NCBI RefSeq assembly: GCF_018263905.1
Contig: NZ_JAAFZU010000023.1
Span: 18,585 to 82,584 of the forward strand
Direction: 5' to 3'
DNA from: Loktanella sp. SALINAS62
GTDB taxonomy: Bacteria; Pseudomonadota; Alphaproteobacteria; Rhodobacterales; Rhodobacteraceae
DNA: 64,000 bases
Numbering within the stretch: position 1 is the first letter of the stretch; the number at the start of each line of letters is the position of its first letter. The notes beneath the pieces are model-generated. The model did no database searches. It worked only from the letters and a program-made list of their open reading frames with translations, and was not told where the DNA came from. A program made the translations under genes and the position numbers. Positions 36,928 to 45,818 of this stretch are shown here, piece by piece.

Positions 36928-38065
36928 GGTCGTCCTCTTGGATCAGGGTTGCGGCGTGGTGCGCCATCATCCGTTCCTCCTCGGTCGGCATCGCGCGGAT
37001 TTGCACCGCGCTGTCCGGTGCAGAGACGATGGCAGCGTCTTGCGTATTGGCATCGTCGTCCAGCGACAGGCCCAACCATGCAAGTTCCGCCACGATCCGC
37101 TGCCGTATCACCGGCTGTTCCGCCCCCGCACCGCCGGTAAAGACCAGCGCATCAAGACCACCAGCCGAAACCGCCATCTCGGAAACGGCCTTGGCCGTGC
37201 GACGGCAGAAAAGCGCGACAGCTGCCTCTGCCTGCTGGCTGCCGTCGGGCAGGATATCGCGCAGGTCAGAGGAGATGCCCGAAACGCCCAACAGCCCCGA
37301 GCGGTGCCAAAGCAGGTTCTCAAGATCGTCGCAGCTCATTTCCTGCTTGAGCGCGTAGAGCAGCAGTCCGGGATCGACCGCGCCAGAACGGGTGCCCATC
37401 ATCAACCCGTCCAGTGGCGTCGCACCCATCGAAGTGTCGACGCTTTGGCCGTCGAGGATCGCGCAGGCGCTCGAACCGCCCGACAGATGCAACGACACGA
37501 TGCGTCGGCAATCCGGCGCTTCCGCAGCCATCTTTCGGGCGACCCAGCCGTGCGACAGACCGTGAAAGCCATAGCGGCGGATGTCGACGAACGGCACCTC
37601 GGGGGCGACCGGGATCTGCCGCGCGACAAGAGGCATGTCATAGTGAAAAGCGGTGTCAAAGACAGCGATCTGCCGCAAACCGGGTCGCTCTTCAGCCAGT
37701 CGCCGTACGACCGACAGGCCTGCTGGCTGGTGGACCGGCGCGAGCGGCGCAAGCGTGTCCAGCCGCGCGATCTCTGCCGCGTCAAGCCACGCTGCCGCCT
37801 GCGCCGTCTGACCGCCGTGAACGATGCGGTGAACGGGGATGGCGCCCTCGCCCTCTCGCTTGATCAGCAGCGCGGCGATGGCGGGAAAGTCAGCCGGATC
37901 GTCGACATCAAGCACACCCGGCGCTTCGCCAGGGCGACCCAGCGCCACCGTCTGCGCCACCGACAGATCGATCCCACCCGTCCACGCTGGCGTGGAAGCG
38001 CCAGCAGGAAACAGCGCGAAGGCTAGGCTGGAAGAACCGACATTGAGGCATAAAAGCGAAGGCAT
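36917..38065 (-). CDS. ackA: acetate kinase
   Basis: Acetate kinase (382 residues) converts acetyl phosphate and ADP to acetate and ATP. Landmarks: LCLNVGSSSLAFALF at the N-terminus, FDTAFHYDMP, RRYGFHGLSHGWVA and VSLHLSGGSSACAILDGQSVDTSMG, then the C-terminal VFTGGAGAEQPVIRQRI. It is slightly shorter than the usual ~400. Its 3' end overlaps the phosphoketolase start, making a two-gene phosphoketolase operon that conserves ATP from pentose or hexose phosphates. Confidence 0.96.
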   Translation of the reverse strand: MPSLLCLNVGSSSLAFALFPAGASTPAWTGGIDLSVAQTVALGRPGEAPGVLDVDDPADFPAIAALLIKREGEGAIPVHRIVHGGQTAQAAAWLDAAEIARLDTLAPLAPVHQPAGLSVVRRLAEERPGLRQIAVFDTAFHYDMPLVARQIPVAPEVPFVDIRRYGFHGLSHGWVARKMAAEAPDCRRIVSLHLSGGSSACAILDGQSVDTSMGATPLDGLMMGTRSGAVDPGLLLYALKQEMSCDDLENLLWHRSGLLGVSGISSDLRDILPDGSQQAEAAVALFCRRTAKAVSEMAVSAGGLDALVFTGGAGAEQPVIRQRIVAELAWLGLSLDDDANTQDAAIVSAPDSAVQIRAMPTEEERMMAHHAATLIQEDDHAH

Positions 38066-38099
38066 GACGATAGGCGGGACCGATTAGGCATGTTCATGA

Positions 38100-38252
38100 C
38101 TAATGCTGCATGGCGGGGAAGGGTTCCACGGGCTGCGTGACTGGCTTGGCCTTTGACCGTCGCGGTGGACGCCTGTTTGAACTTGTTGGAAACGGACCGA
38201 AGGCTTCCGCCAGATCGCTGATGCCTTCGATGACGTAGTCTGTCGTACGCAT
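38100..38252 (-). CDS. possible 50-residue protein upstream of ackA
   Basis: A short open frame (ATG at 38250-38252, TAG at 38100-38102) with AGGA eight bases before the start. The product begins RTTDYVIEGISDLAEAFGPF, which looks protein-like, and ends in a Pro/Arg/Lys-rich tail (RRPPRRSKAKPVTQPVEPF). No family recognised and no membrane segment. It lies in the same direction as ackA, 34 bases upstream. It may be a real small gene or chance. Confidence 0.4.
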   Translation of the reverse strand: MRTTDYVIEGISDLAEAFGPFPTSSNRRPPRRSKAKPVTQPVEPFPAMQH

Positions 38253-38278
38253 CGCTGCATTCCTACGGGGTCACGGAT

Positions 38279-38752
38279 TCATTCCAGGGTCGCGTCGAAT
38301 TCGATCACTGCGCGTCCGTCGTCTTCGACCGGGGCAATCACGATTTTGCCGTTGCTGATCCCCGATCCCGAAAACTCGACAACCTTGTCAAGAATGTCGC
38401 CCTGCTCTTGATCAATCGCATAGCCAGCAAGCCTTAGTTCCTCTTCCCACTCTTCCAGCAGTTCGTCGGGATCGCGTTCGGTGGTGAACGAAAACATCCG
38501 CAGGGACGATCCGATCGAACGATCCGTGATGACTTCCATGTCGGCGGGTAGCTCCAGCACCTCTGGCAACCATTCTTGTTGATCCTCTTGGGCGTGCAGC
38601 ATCATGTGATGGGGCCAGAACACCATGACGGCGATCAAGAAGCTGCAGATCAAAGCCCGAAGCCCCAGGATGTGCGACTGGATCAGGCGAACGGCGCCAT
38701 CACGTCGCGCAGCGGGTCTGCGTGCGGGGTAAGTTGTGTCTGAATAAGTCAT
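38279..38752 (-). CDS. hypothetical membrane-anchored protein
   Basis: A 157-residue protein not recognised. After a basic N-terminus comes one hydrophobic helix (about 30-50, ILGLRALICSFLIAVMVF) and then an acidic soluble domain containing FTTERDPDELLEEWEEELRLAGY and IVIAPVEDDGRAVIEFDATLE. The order (positive N-terminus, helix, acidic domain) suggests an inner-membrane anchor with the bulk in the periplasm. No neighbour gives a clue to its role. Confidence 0.7.
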   Translation of the reverse strand: MTYSDTTYPARRPAARRDGAVRLIQSHILGLRALICSFLIAVMVFWPHHMMLHAQEDQQEWLPEVLELPADMEVITDRSIGSSLRMFSFTTERDPDELLEEWEEELRLAGYAIDQEQGDILDKVVEFSGSGISNGKIVIAPVEDDGRAVIEFDATLE

Positions 38753-38867
38753 CAGGGAAAGCTAATTCGCCGTCGCGTCTCGGCAATAGGCGACGGCTTC
38801 GGCGCACACGTGCTGAACAAAAGGCGTTCAAGCGGCGGCCACCGCTCCAATCGCGCCAAGCTAGGGG

Positions 38868-39791
38868 TTAAGACCATGGGCCCGGACGGCTGCGTTTCCC
38901 TGCCTTGGGGATGCTCGTTTTTGAAAGTGGCTTAGATGGCGCAGGCCGGGATTGATCGACCTGCCCCACCATGTCGCGCAAAGCGGCGATGCGGTTTTCG
39001 GTCGCAGGGTGGGTCGCGAATAGGCTGTCGTGCTTGTGCGCGTGCAACGGATTAATAATGAACATATGCGCAGTTGCCGGATTACGTTCTGCTGCCGCGT
39101 TATCGATCCGGCTGGCCCCAGAGGCGATCTTTTCAAGTGCGGATGCCAGCCAGAGCGGATGACCACAGATTTCGGCACCAGCCTTGTCGGCTGCATATTC
39201 CCGTGTCCTGCTGATCGCCATCTGCACCAGCGCAGCGGCGAACGGTGCGGCGATCATCATCAAGATCGTGCCGAAAAGGCCCAGACGCTCGCGCGAACCG
39301 CCGAAGAAAAGCGCGAAATTGGCCAGCATCGAAATCGCACCGGCAAAGGTTGCGGTGACTGTCATGATCGCGGTGTCATGGTTTCGGATGTGGGCGAGTT
39401 CGTGCGCGATGACGCCTGCCAACTCCTCGCGGCTGAGGCTGCGGATCAGGCCGGTTGTCACGGCCACAGCGGCATTGCTGGGGTTCCGTCCCGTTGCAAA
39501 GGCATTGGGCTGCGGCGTGTCGATCAGGTAAACCTTGGGTTCGGGCAGGCCTGCGTTCCGCGCGAGATCTGCGGTCATGGCATAGATCCCCATCCGGTCG
39601 CCAGGTTCCAACGGTTGGGCATTATGCATCCGCAGGACCATCTTGTCCGAATTCCACCAGGTATAGACGTTCATGGCTGCCGCGATGATCAAAGCGATCA
39701 CAGCCCCGCCCACGCCGCCCAGCAGATAACCCAACCCCATGAAAAGCGCGGTCATCGCCGCCATCAGCATCGCTGTCTTGAAATAACTCAT
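38868..39791 (-). CDS. htpX: zinc metalloprotease HtpX
   Basis: HtpX (307 residues) is an M48 membrane protease in quality control of damaged membrane proteins. Two N-terminal helices ([38 protein letters not shown]) precede the zinc motif [10 protein letters not shown]; the third zinc ligand is the Glu in [13 protein letters not shown]. Two further helices lie between. The ATG at 39789-39791 has GGAG upstream; an earlier ATG adds 11 residues. The basic Pro/Lys-rich C-terminus is variable in the family. Confidence 0.96.
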   Translation of the reverse strand: MSYFKTAMLMAAMTALFMGLGYLLGGVGGAVIALIIAAAMNVYTWWNSDKMVLRMHNAQPLEPGDRMGIYAMTADLARNAGLPEPKVYLIDTPQPNAFATGRNPSNAAVAVTTGLIRSLSREELAGVIAHELAHIRNHDTAIMTVTATFAGAISMLANFALFFGGSRERLGLFGTILMMIAAPFAAALVQMAISRTREYAADKAGAEICGHPLWLASALEKIASGASRIDNAAAERNPATAHMFIINPLHAHKHDSLFATHPATENRIAALRDMVGQVDQSRPAPSKPLSKTSIPKAGKRSRPGPWS

Positions 39792-39905
39792 CGTCGTCTC
39801 CGAACCGTTACCCGCTGGCACCAACGAAATATGGGTGGGTTATTGCAGGGTGCAAGCATTTGCGGTTTCCGGAAAGAAGCAACTCAGCCGAATGTCATCG
39901 CTCAC

Positions 39906-40379
39906 TCAAACCGGCAAATCGCGTTGGTCGGCGATGGCTTCCATGGCGATGTAAGAGGTCACGGTTTCCAATGCCGCGCCGTGAATAAGCCGTTGATAGA
40001 TTCCGTCGAAATCGTTCATGTCCTGTGCCACAATCTTCAGCATGTAGTCGTAATCCCCAGCTATACGGAAAACGTCGACAATATTTTCGATACCTAGCAC
40101 CGTCTTGCGAAAGGTCTTCAGCCAGTCCGGCGAATGATCCCGCGTGCGCAGCATGACAAAGACCGTCAGGCCAAGCCCGATTTTTCCGTGATCCAGTCGA
40201 AGCGTTTGGCCCGTGATGATGCCCGCATCCTTTAATCGTGCGATCCGACGCCAACATGCATTTTGCGACAGGCCGACGCGGTCGGCCACGTCGCGCTGGG
40301 ACAATGATGCGTCCTTCTGCAGCACCCGCAGAATGGCGGCGTCGATTGAATCAAGAGTATGAGAGGTTGATTGGGTCAT
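39906..40379 (-). CDS. Lrp/AsnC family regulator
   Basis: A 157-residue Lrp/AsnC regulator with helix-turn-helix (DAAILRVLQKDASLSQRDVADRVG, LSQNACWRRIARLKDAGII) and a C-terminal RAM domain (ENIVDVFRIAGDYDYMLKIVAQDM). It is divergent from the class V PLP enzyme gene, 102 bases away, and probably controls it, as Lrp-type regulators often control adjacent amino-acid genes. A near-palindromic site lies between them at 40397-40412. Confidence 0.92.
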   Translation of the reverse strand: MTQSTSHTLDSIDAAILRVLQKDASLSQRDVADRVGLSQNACWRRIARLKDAGIITGQTLRLDHGKIGLGLTVFVMLRTRDHSPDWLKTFRKTVLGIENIVDVFRIAGDYDYMLKIVAQDMNDFDGIYQRLIHGAALETVTSYIAMEAIADQRDLPV

Positions 40380-40396
40380 ATGATAGAAAAAGCCGC

Positions 40397-40412
40397 AAAT
40401 TATGCATGATTT
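40397..40412. promoter_or_regulatory. candidate operator for the divergent AsnC-type regulator
   Basis: AAATTATGCATGATTT is a 16-base dyad with one mismatched pair, in an AT-rich stretch between the two divergent genes. Size and AT-richness fit Lrp-family sites. A second palindrome, ATGATCAT, lies at 40418-40425. Confidence 0.4.
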
Positions 40413-40481
40413 AGGTAATGATCATAGCAGATTGATAAGGCAATGTCTCATGCAACCGGAACAAACTGCGAGACTTGACCC

Positions 40482-41918
40482 ATGGACGACCTTACTGACC
40501 TGTACGACCGGTTTCGCAACGATCTGATGCAGAACGGTGCAATCAAAGCCCTGCAATCAGGCCTGATCGGAGAAGGCGCGATGGTGCCCGGTCCCGGTGG
40601 GCCGCAGCCGTTGATTTATGCCGATTACGTAGCGTCGGGCCGTGCGCTGAAGCAGATCGAAGACGCTGTGGTCCGGGACGTGCTGCCCTACTACTCCAAC
40701 GCCCATACCGAGGCGTCGTTTTGCGGGCGTCACATGAACCACCTGCGGGCCAAGGCGCGGCATATCGTGGGCGCGGCTTGCGGTGCGGATGACAATCATG
40801 CGGTGATTTTCGCCGGCGCAGGAGCAACCGCAGGGCTGTCGAAACTGACTCGCCTGTTGGGGATCGATACGATGCTGGCAGAAGGGCAGCGCCCGCTGGT
40901 GCTGATCGGTCCGTACGAGCATCATTCCAACATCCTGCCTTGGCGCGAATCCGGCGCCGAAGTGATCGAGATTACCGAAGCCACCACCGGCGGACCGGAC
41001 ATGGACGATTTGGTCGCGCACCTAGATGCGGGCAAAGGGCGTCCGATCATCGGTGCCTTTTCTGCCGCATCGAACGTGACCGGCATCGTCAGCGACGTTG
41101 CCGTGATTACCCGGATTCTCAAGGATCGTGGCGCAATCAGCATCTGGGATTATGCGGGCGGCGGCCCCTACCTGCCGATCGACATGGGTTTGGGCATGGA
41201 TGCCGTGGCTATATCGCCGCACAAATTCATCGGCGGCCCCGGCGCATCGGGTGTTCTGATCATGCGCCGCGACGCTGTCAAACGCGACCGGCCGACCAGC
41301 CCCGGCGGCGGCACCGTCCGGTTCGTGTCGCCTTGGGTGCAGGACTATTTGCTTGATGTCGTCACACGCGAGGAAACCGGCACACCAAACGTGATCGGCG
41401 ATATCCGCGCTGCGCTGTGCTTCGTTGTAAAAGACGCGATTGGTGCGGGCCGTATGGCGAACCGATTGGAAAATCACCGACAAAGGGCGCGCACAGCGTG
41501 GCGCGGTCTTGCGGGACTGACCCTTCTGGGCAACCCGGATGCGCCAGCCCTGCCGATCTTTTCGTTTCTGATCCGCGATGCCGATGGCGCGGTGGTGCAT
41601 CCCCAGCTTGTCTGTCGCGTCCTGTCGGATCATTTCGGCATTCAGGCGCGCGGCGGGTGCGCCTGCGCTGGCCCTTACGCCCACCGGCTGCTGGGGATTG
41701 ATCGCGCGCAATCAGACCGGTTGCGGGCGGATATTCTTGCGGGCCATGAGATCGCAAAACCGGGCTGGACCAGACTCGCATTTTCCGCCCTGATGGAGGA
41801 TGCCAAAGCCGACCGGATCATTGACGCAGTCGCCCGCGTCGCCCGCGATCCAGATGTCTACACCCGCGATTACACCGTGGATGAAAGCACGGCGCGTTTT
41901 TCGCCGAAAGCCGCTTGA
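40482..41918 (+). CDS. class V aminotransferase-fold PLP enzyme (cysteine desulfurase/selenocysteine lyase-like)
   Basis: A 478-residue fold-type I PLP enzyme. The PLP lysine is expected in AISPHKFIGGPGASGVLI (about residue 249). SASNVTGI-type sequence (FSAASNVTGIVSD) and IWDYAGGGPYLPID fit the NifS/SufS-like branch, and the C-terminal GGCACAGPYAHRLLGI resembles the mobile cysteine loop. It is larger than SufS (about 400), so it is a distinct subgroup of unknown substrate. Its TGA shares a base with the ATG of the glutamine amidotransferase gene (TGATG), so the products probably work together. Confidence 0.85.
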   Translation: MDDLTDLYDRFRNDLMQNGAIKALQSGLIGEGAMVPGPGGPQPLIYADYVASGRALKQIEDAVVRDVLPYYSNAHTEASFCGRHMNHLRAKARHIVGAACGADDNHAVIFAGAGATAGLSKLTRLLGIDTMLAEGQRPLVLIGPYEHHSNILPWRESGAEVIEITEATTGGPDMDDLVAHLDAGKGRPIIGAFSAASNVTGIVSDVAVITRILKDRGAISIWDYAGGGPYLPIDMGLGMDAVAISPHKFIGGPGASGVLIMRRDAVKRDRPTSPGGGTVRFVSPWVQDYLLDVVTREETGTPNVIGDIRAALCFVVKDAIGAGRMANRLENHRQRARTAWRGLAGLTLLGNPDAPALPIFSFLIRDADGAVVHPQLVCRVLSDHFGIQARGGCACAGPYAHRLLGIDRAQSDRLRADILAGHEIAKPGWTRLAFSALMEDAKADRIIDAVARVARDPDVYTRDYTVDESTARFSPKAA

Positions 41919-42717
41919 TGTGCCGGTTTCTCGCATGGACCGGGGCGCCCCGCTACCTTGACGCATTCGTGCTGAACGGTGACCGGTCCCTTATCGTTCA
42001 GAGCCGCGGCGCGTTGATTGGCAAAACGCCCCTGAATGCCGACGGCTTCGGCCTTGCATGGTATGGCGAGCGCGAAACGCCCTGTATCTACAAGGATGTG
42101 AACCCCGCCTGGTCGGATGCGAACCTCGAACAGATATCACGGCACACCCGATCCGGTCATTTTCTGGCACATGTGCGGGCCTCGACATCGATGGCGACGT
42201 CGCGCAACAATTGCCATCCGTTCAGTCTTGGCCGGTGGAGTTTCATGCACAATGGTCAAGTGGGCGGGCATCTGAGGCTACGGCAGGACCTTGACGGCAT
42301 GATACCGGCGGACTGCTATGCGCACCGGTTTGGCGCCACCGACAGCGAGGCGATATTTCTGATCGCCGCCGGTTATGGTCTGGACCGCGATCCCATCGGG
42401 GCCATGATGCAAGCGGTGGGCGACGTCGAATCCCTGTCACGCGCCAAAGGCGATACGCCCCATATGCGGTTTGCAGCCTGTTGGAGCGATGGACGAACAC
42501 TTTACGCCGCCCGATATGCGTCCGACCGATTCCCCCCAGCCTGTTCTATCAAGTCCGTGCTGACGGCATCGTCCTGTGCTCTGAACCGCTGGATGGCGGC
42601 ACCGCTCCGTGGACCGAGGTCGAGGCCGGCACAGCGATCGAAGTGGAGGGCAAAACTGTCAGACGGCATCGCTTTCAGCCAATGACTGCTAACCTTGAAA
42701 CCGGAACCGTCACCTGA
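41918..42717 (+). pseudogene. class II glutamine amidotransferase, interrupted by a frameshift
   Basis: The start is ATG TGC, giving the N-terminal nucleophile Cys2 in MCRFLAWTGAPRYLDAF, typical of class II (YafJ/EgtC-like) amidotransferases. HPFSLGRWSFMHNGQV and ATDSEAIFLI are further hallmarks. At a C6 run (42532-42537) the coding frame shifts: the first frame runs on as nonsense to 42685, while the conserved C-terminus (SLFYQVRADGIVLCSEPLDG) continues in another frame to 42717. Restoring one C gives an intact protein of about 266 residues. It may be a sequencing error, a real pseudogene, or slippage-dependent expression. Confidence 0.85.
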
Positions 42718-42752
42718 TCACCCCGCAAAGGGCCAGCACGCTTTGATCCGTT

Positions 42753-43490
42753 TCAGGGGGCCGGACTGACAAGCTTTTCCAAAGTGGCGAACAACAACAG
42801 GCTCATGGCCGCAAGTACGGACAGGGCTGCAAACATCAGGTCGGTCTGCCCCCGCCCATTCGACATAAGCATCAGATAGCCCAGACCGCGCGAAGACCCG
42901 ACCCATTCCCCGATGATCACGGCAAAGGGCGCGTAAACTATGGCGAGCCGGAGGCCCGAGATCAGCGCCGGAAGAGCATTCGGGACCTGTAGCAGGAACA
43001 ACCGCCGCAGCGGCGTTGCGCGCATCTGATGTGCCAGATCCACCAGCGGCGCTGGCAGTCGCATGAGCCCATCGAAAAACGCCGATGTGACGGGGAAATA
43101 GATAACCAGCATGACGATCACGATTTTTGACGTCCCACCATAGCCCAGCCATAGCGTCAGGATTGGCGCCAATGCAAAGACCGGCACCGCCTGTGCAAAG
43201 ATCAGCATGGGGCGCAGCATCAGCCGCGCCACAGGCGACAAGGCAAGGTTCAACGCCGTGGCCACACCAAGCGCCACCCCTGCCGCCATTCCGACCAAAA
43301 GGTTGGTCGCGGTGAACCGGGCGTGCTCTGCCAGAAGCGCGGCGTTGACCCACAAAGCTTCACCAACGCGTATCGGGCTGGGCAGAATGAAATGCGGCAC
43401 GTCCGTCAGCCAGACCACGACCTGCCAAATGCTCAGGGCGACAGCCAAAGCCAATAGGGCGCGCAGGGGGGCAGCATTCAGCCAGCGCAT
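42753..43490 (-). CDS. thiX: ABC transporter permease, thiamine-pyrimidine importer (ThiX type)
   Basis: A 245-residue permease with about six membrane segments and the inner-membrane coupling loop (QMRATPLRRLFLLQVPNALPALISGLRL) that contacts the ATPase. It is the last gene of the thi operon, after thiZ, tenA and thiY, so it most likely imports a pyrimidine thiamine precursor (HMP or a formylated amino form) with ThiY and ThiZ. Assignment to ThiX rather than another nitrate/taurine-type permease rests on this context. It overlaps thiZ by 13 bases. Confidence 0.88.
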   Translation of the reverse strand: MRWLNAAPLRALLALAVALSIWQVVVWLTDVPHFILPSPIRVGEALWVNAALLAEHARFTATNLLVGMAAGVALGVATALNLALSPVARLMLRPMLIFAQAVPVFALAPILTLWLGYGGTSKIVIVMLVIYFPVTSAFFDGLMRLPAPLVDLAHQMRATPLRRLFLLQVPNALPALISGLRLAIVYAPFAVIIGEWVGSSRGLGYLMLMSNGRGQTDLMFAALSVLAAMSLLLFATLEKLVSPAP

Positions 43491-44206
43491 GCGACTTTAC
43501 CAGTCAGGCGGGCCAAAAGTGCGGCCTGTGCAGCCAGTAGCGCTGGCGCCCGAAAGTCGCGTGGGGTGAACCCATCGGGTAGCGACAACATCTCGGACCC
43601 GTCCGGCCCCAAGAGCCAAGCACGATCCGACAATCGCAGCGCTTCGAGTGGATCATGGGTAATCAGGATGACTGTGCGTCCCTTAAGCAATTTGGCCGCA
43701 AGGTCCTGCATCGCCAGCCGGGTGGCGGTATCGAGTGCAGAGAATGGTTCGTCCAGCACAACCACCGGCGCGTCCTCTATCAGCACGCGGGCCAGCGCCA
43801 CGCGTTGACGCTGCCCCCCCGACAGTTCGGACGGTCGACGATGCGCCAGCCCGGCCAGCCCCACCTGTTCCAGCAGCGCGCGGGCGCGCGATCTGTCCGG
43901 CCGTGCCCCGCGCAGTCTTGCGCCGATGGTAACATTTTGAACCGCATCCGCCCACGGCATAAGCTGTCCGGACTGCGCCAGCAGCGCGACACGTCCGGTC
44001 AAGGGCACGCCATCGCCCGTTTGCAGCCTACCGCGTAGATGCTGCGTGCCCGGCAAACCCGCAACAAGCCGTGCGATGGTGGATTTGCCGACCCCGGACG
44101 GCCCAAGCAGGCAGGACCACCGCCGGGCGGGGATCTCTAGCGCCAGATTGCGGATCAATGCGGCGTCGCCAATCCACAAGTCGCCACGCACATCAAGCGA
44201 CGTCAT
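43478..44206 (-). CDS. thiZ: ABC transporter ATPase, thiamine-pyrimidine importer (ThiZ type)
   Basis: A 242-residue ATPase with Walker A (LLGPSGVGKSTIARLVAG), Q-loop (LLAQSGQLMPWADAVQN), ABC signature (LSGGQRQRVALARVL), Walker B (VVVLDEPFSALD) and the switch His (ILITHDPLEAL). The ATG at 44204-44206 overlaps the tenA stop (ATGA); the longer frame would run through tenA. With ThiY and ThiX it completes a pyrimidine importer within the riboswitch-controlled operon. Confidence 0.9.
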   Translation of the reverse strand: MTSLDVRGDLWIGDAALIRNLALEIPARRWSCLLGPSGVGKSTIARLVAGLPGTQHLRGRLQTGDGVPLTGRVALLAQSGQLMPWADAVQNVTIGARLRGARPDRSRARALLEQVGLAGLAHRRPSELSGGQRQRVALARVLIEDAPVVVLDEPFSALDTATRLAMQDLAAKLLKGRTVILITHDPLEALRLSDRAWLLGPDGSEMLSLPDGFTPRDFRAPALLAAQAALLARLTGKVACAG

Positions 44207-44877
44207 GTGCCGTTGAACCCCATCTGCCAAAAGCCGACTTCGAGCCGCGTGGCCGTGGCAAAGCGCTGCGACAAGTGTTTGGCGCGCGGCAGGCTGGTCC
44301 AGTCCGGCCCCAGCCGATGCAAAAGCGCACCGTCGATCAGCGCGCCGACATTCCCGCACAGGGCTTGATATTCTGCACCGGCATAGGTCTCTATCCACTC
44401 GGAATAGGGTCCGCCACTGCCCGAAAGCCGCGCGCCGATTTCACCGTAGCCCAGCACACAAGGGGCGAGGGCCGCCATCAGGTCAAGAAAATCGCCCGAA
44501 TATCCAGCGTCCAACACGTAGCGGGTGTAGGCGAGGTTCGCAGGCGCCTCTTCTGTCGCTTCCAGTGCGGCGGCATTGATGCCTTCACGGGCACAGATCT
44601 GCACATGCAGCGGCATTTCATGATGCACCAGCGCCTGCACAGTGGCCGACGCCGCCTGCATTTCTGCCAATGTTTCGGCCTTTGCTGCTGCCAACGCCCA
44701 TGCCCGGGCAAAGTGGATCAGAAAGACGTAATCCTGACGGAGATAGTGCAGGAAACGCGGACGCGGCAAGGTGCCGGTCCGCAGCCCTTCGACAAAAGCA
44801 TGGTGGGTATAGGCATTCCAATGATCCGCCTCGGCGCGCCAGTGGCCAAAGGCCGTTCCATAATCAGGTGCGATCAT
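44203..44877 (-). CDS. tenA: aminopyrimidine aminohydrolase / thiaminase II
   Basis: TenA (224 residues) hydrolyses 4-amino-5-aminomethyl-2-methylpyrimidine to HMP when salvaging degraded thiamine, and also has thiaminase II activity. The sequence has the helical TenA pattern (HHAFVEGLRTGTLPRPRFLHYLRQDYVFLIHF) and the catalytic Cys in ALAPCVLGYGEIG, with YSEWIETYAG following. It overlaps thiY upstream and thiZ downstream by four bases each. Being inside an importer set, it probably processes imported pyrimidine. Confidence 0.94.
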   Translation of the reverse strand: MIAPDYGTAFGHWRAEADHWNAYTHHAFVEGLRTGTLPRPRFLHYLRQDYVFLIHFARAWALAAAKAETLAEMQAASATVQALVHHEMPLHVQICAREGINAAALEATEEAPANLAYTRYVLDAGYSGDFLDLMAALAPCVLGYGEIGARLSGSGGPYSEWIETYAGAEYQALCGNVGALIDGALLHRLGPDWTSLPRAKHLSQRFATATRLEVGFWQMGFNGT

Positions 44878-45818
44878 GGACGCTTCGCTGTCAGGTCAAT
44901 GGCAAGATCATCCACGGAAAGCCCGCCCTGTGTCGCGCCGCGTTCGGCCAGAAACGCCTCGAACCGGGCATAGCGTCCGGCGTCCATCGCGGCAGGCCGG
45001 GTGGCAAAGCGCGGCCATGTGTCATCCCATGCAAGCGTATTCAATTCTGTCTGCAGCTCGGACGCCGTGGCCGCGAACTTGTCCCATGCGTCGTCAGGGT
45101 TGTTGAGGATATAGCCAGCCGCACGTTCAGTCGCATCCAGAAAACGTGCGATGGCATCGGCGTCCATCCGTTCCGGATTGGCGACATAAATCAGCTCGTC
45201 ATAGGCGGGCACGCCGTCGGCCTCTGGGTAAAAACAGCGCCCCTTGGTGCCTTCGATCTGCAATTGGTTCAGCTCAAAATTGCGAAACGCCCCAATCACA
45301 GCATCGACCTGACCCGACATCAGCGCAGGCGAAATCGACCACCCGATGTTGATCTGCTCTGCATCGTCCGGGGCCATATCGTGATGGGCCAGCATCGCGT
45401 CCAGCATGACCTCTTGCACACCGGACACCGCAAAACCGACCTTGCGTCCGCGCAGGTCCGCAATTTCCTGCACAGGCCCGTCGGCCAGCACGACAAGGCA
45501 GGTCAGCGGCGTTGAAATCAGCGTTCCAACACGGCGCAGCGGCAGATCATTGTGGCGGCTCAGGTGTAGCTGGGGCTGATAACTGATCGCAAGATCGACA
45601 CGACCTGCCGCAGCCATGCGCGGCGGGTCATTGGGATTGGACGGGGTGACGATTTCAACGTCCAGCCCTGCGTCGTCGAAATAGCCCAATTCCTGTGCAA
45701 GAATGATTGGCCCATGATCGGGATTCACGAACCAGTCCAGCATCAGCGTCAGGCGGTCCTGGGCTTGCGCTGGTATGGCGATCATTCCCAGGCACAGTGC
45801 GGCGGCGAGGTGTTTCAT
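44874..45818 (-). CDS. thiY: ABC transporter solute-binding protein, thiamine-pyrimidine (ThiY/NMT1 type)
   Basis: A 314-residue periplasmic protein with a Sec signal (HLAAALCLGMIAIPAQAQ, cleavage near residue 19). The NMT1/ThiY fold is marked by LTLMLDWFVNPDHGPIILAQELGYFDDAGLDV at the start of the mature part, a pattern shared with pyrimidine-binding proteins. Context (thiE, thiF, tenA, thiZ, thiX) supports binding of formylaminopyrimidine or HMP. The gene overlaps thiF upstream and tenA downstream by four bases each. Confidence 0.9.
   Translation of the reverse strand: MKHLAAALCLGMIAIPAQAQDRLTLMLDWFVNPDHGPIILAQELGYFDDAGLDVEIVTPSNPNDPPRMAAAGRVDLAISYQPQLHLSRHNDLPLRRVGTLISTPLTCLVVLADGPVQEIADLRGRKVGFAVSGVQEVMLDAMLAHHDMAPDDAEQINIGWSISPALMSGQVDAVIGAFRNFELNQLQIEGTKGRCFYPEADGVPAYDELIYVANPERMDADAIARFLDATERAAGYILNNPDDAWDKFAATASELQTELNTLAWDDTWPRFATRPAAMDAGRYARFEAFLAERGATQGGLSVDDLAIDLTAKRP

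Noticed and set aside
38102..38127. EcfG-like sequence GGAAC-N17-CATT upstream of ackA (minus strand)
   Set aside because: Mismatch in the -10 element and it lies inside a possible small ORF; not strong enough to call.
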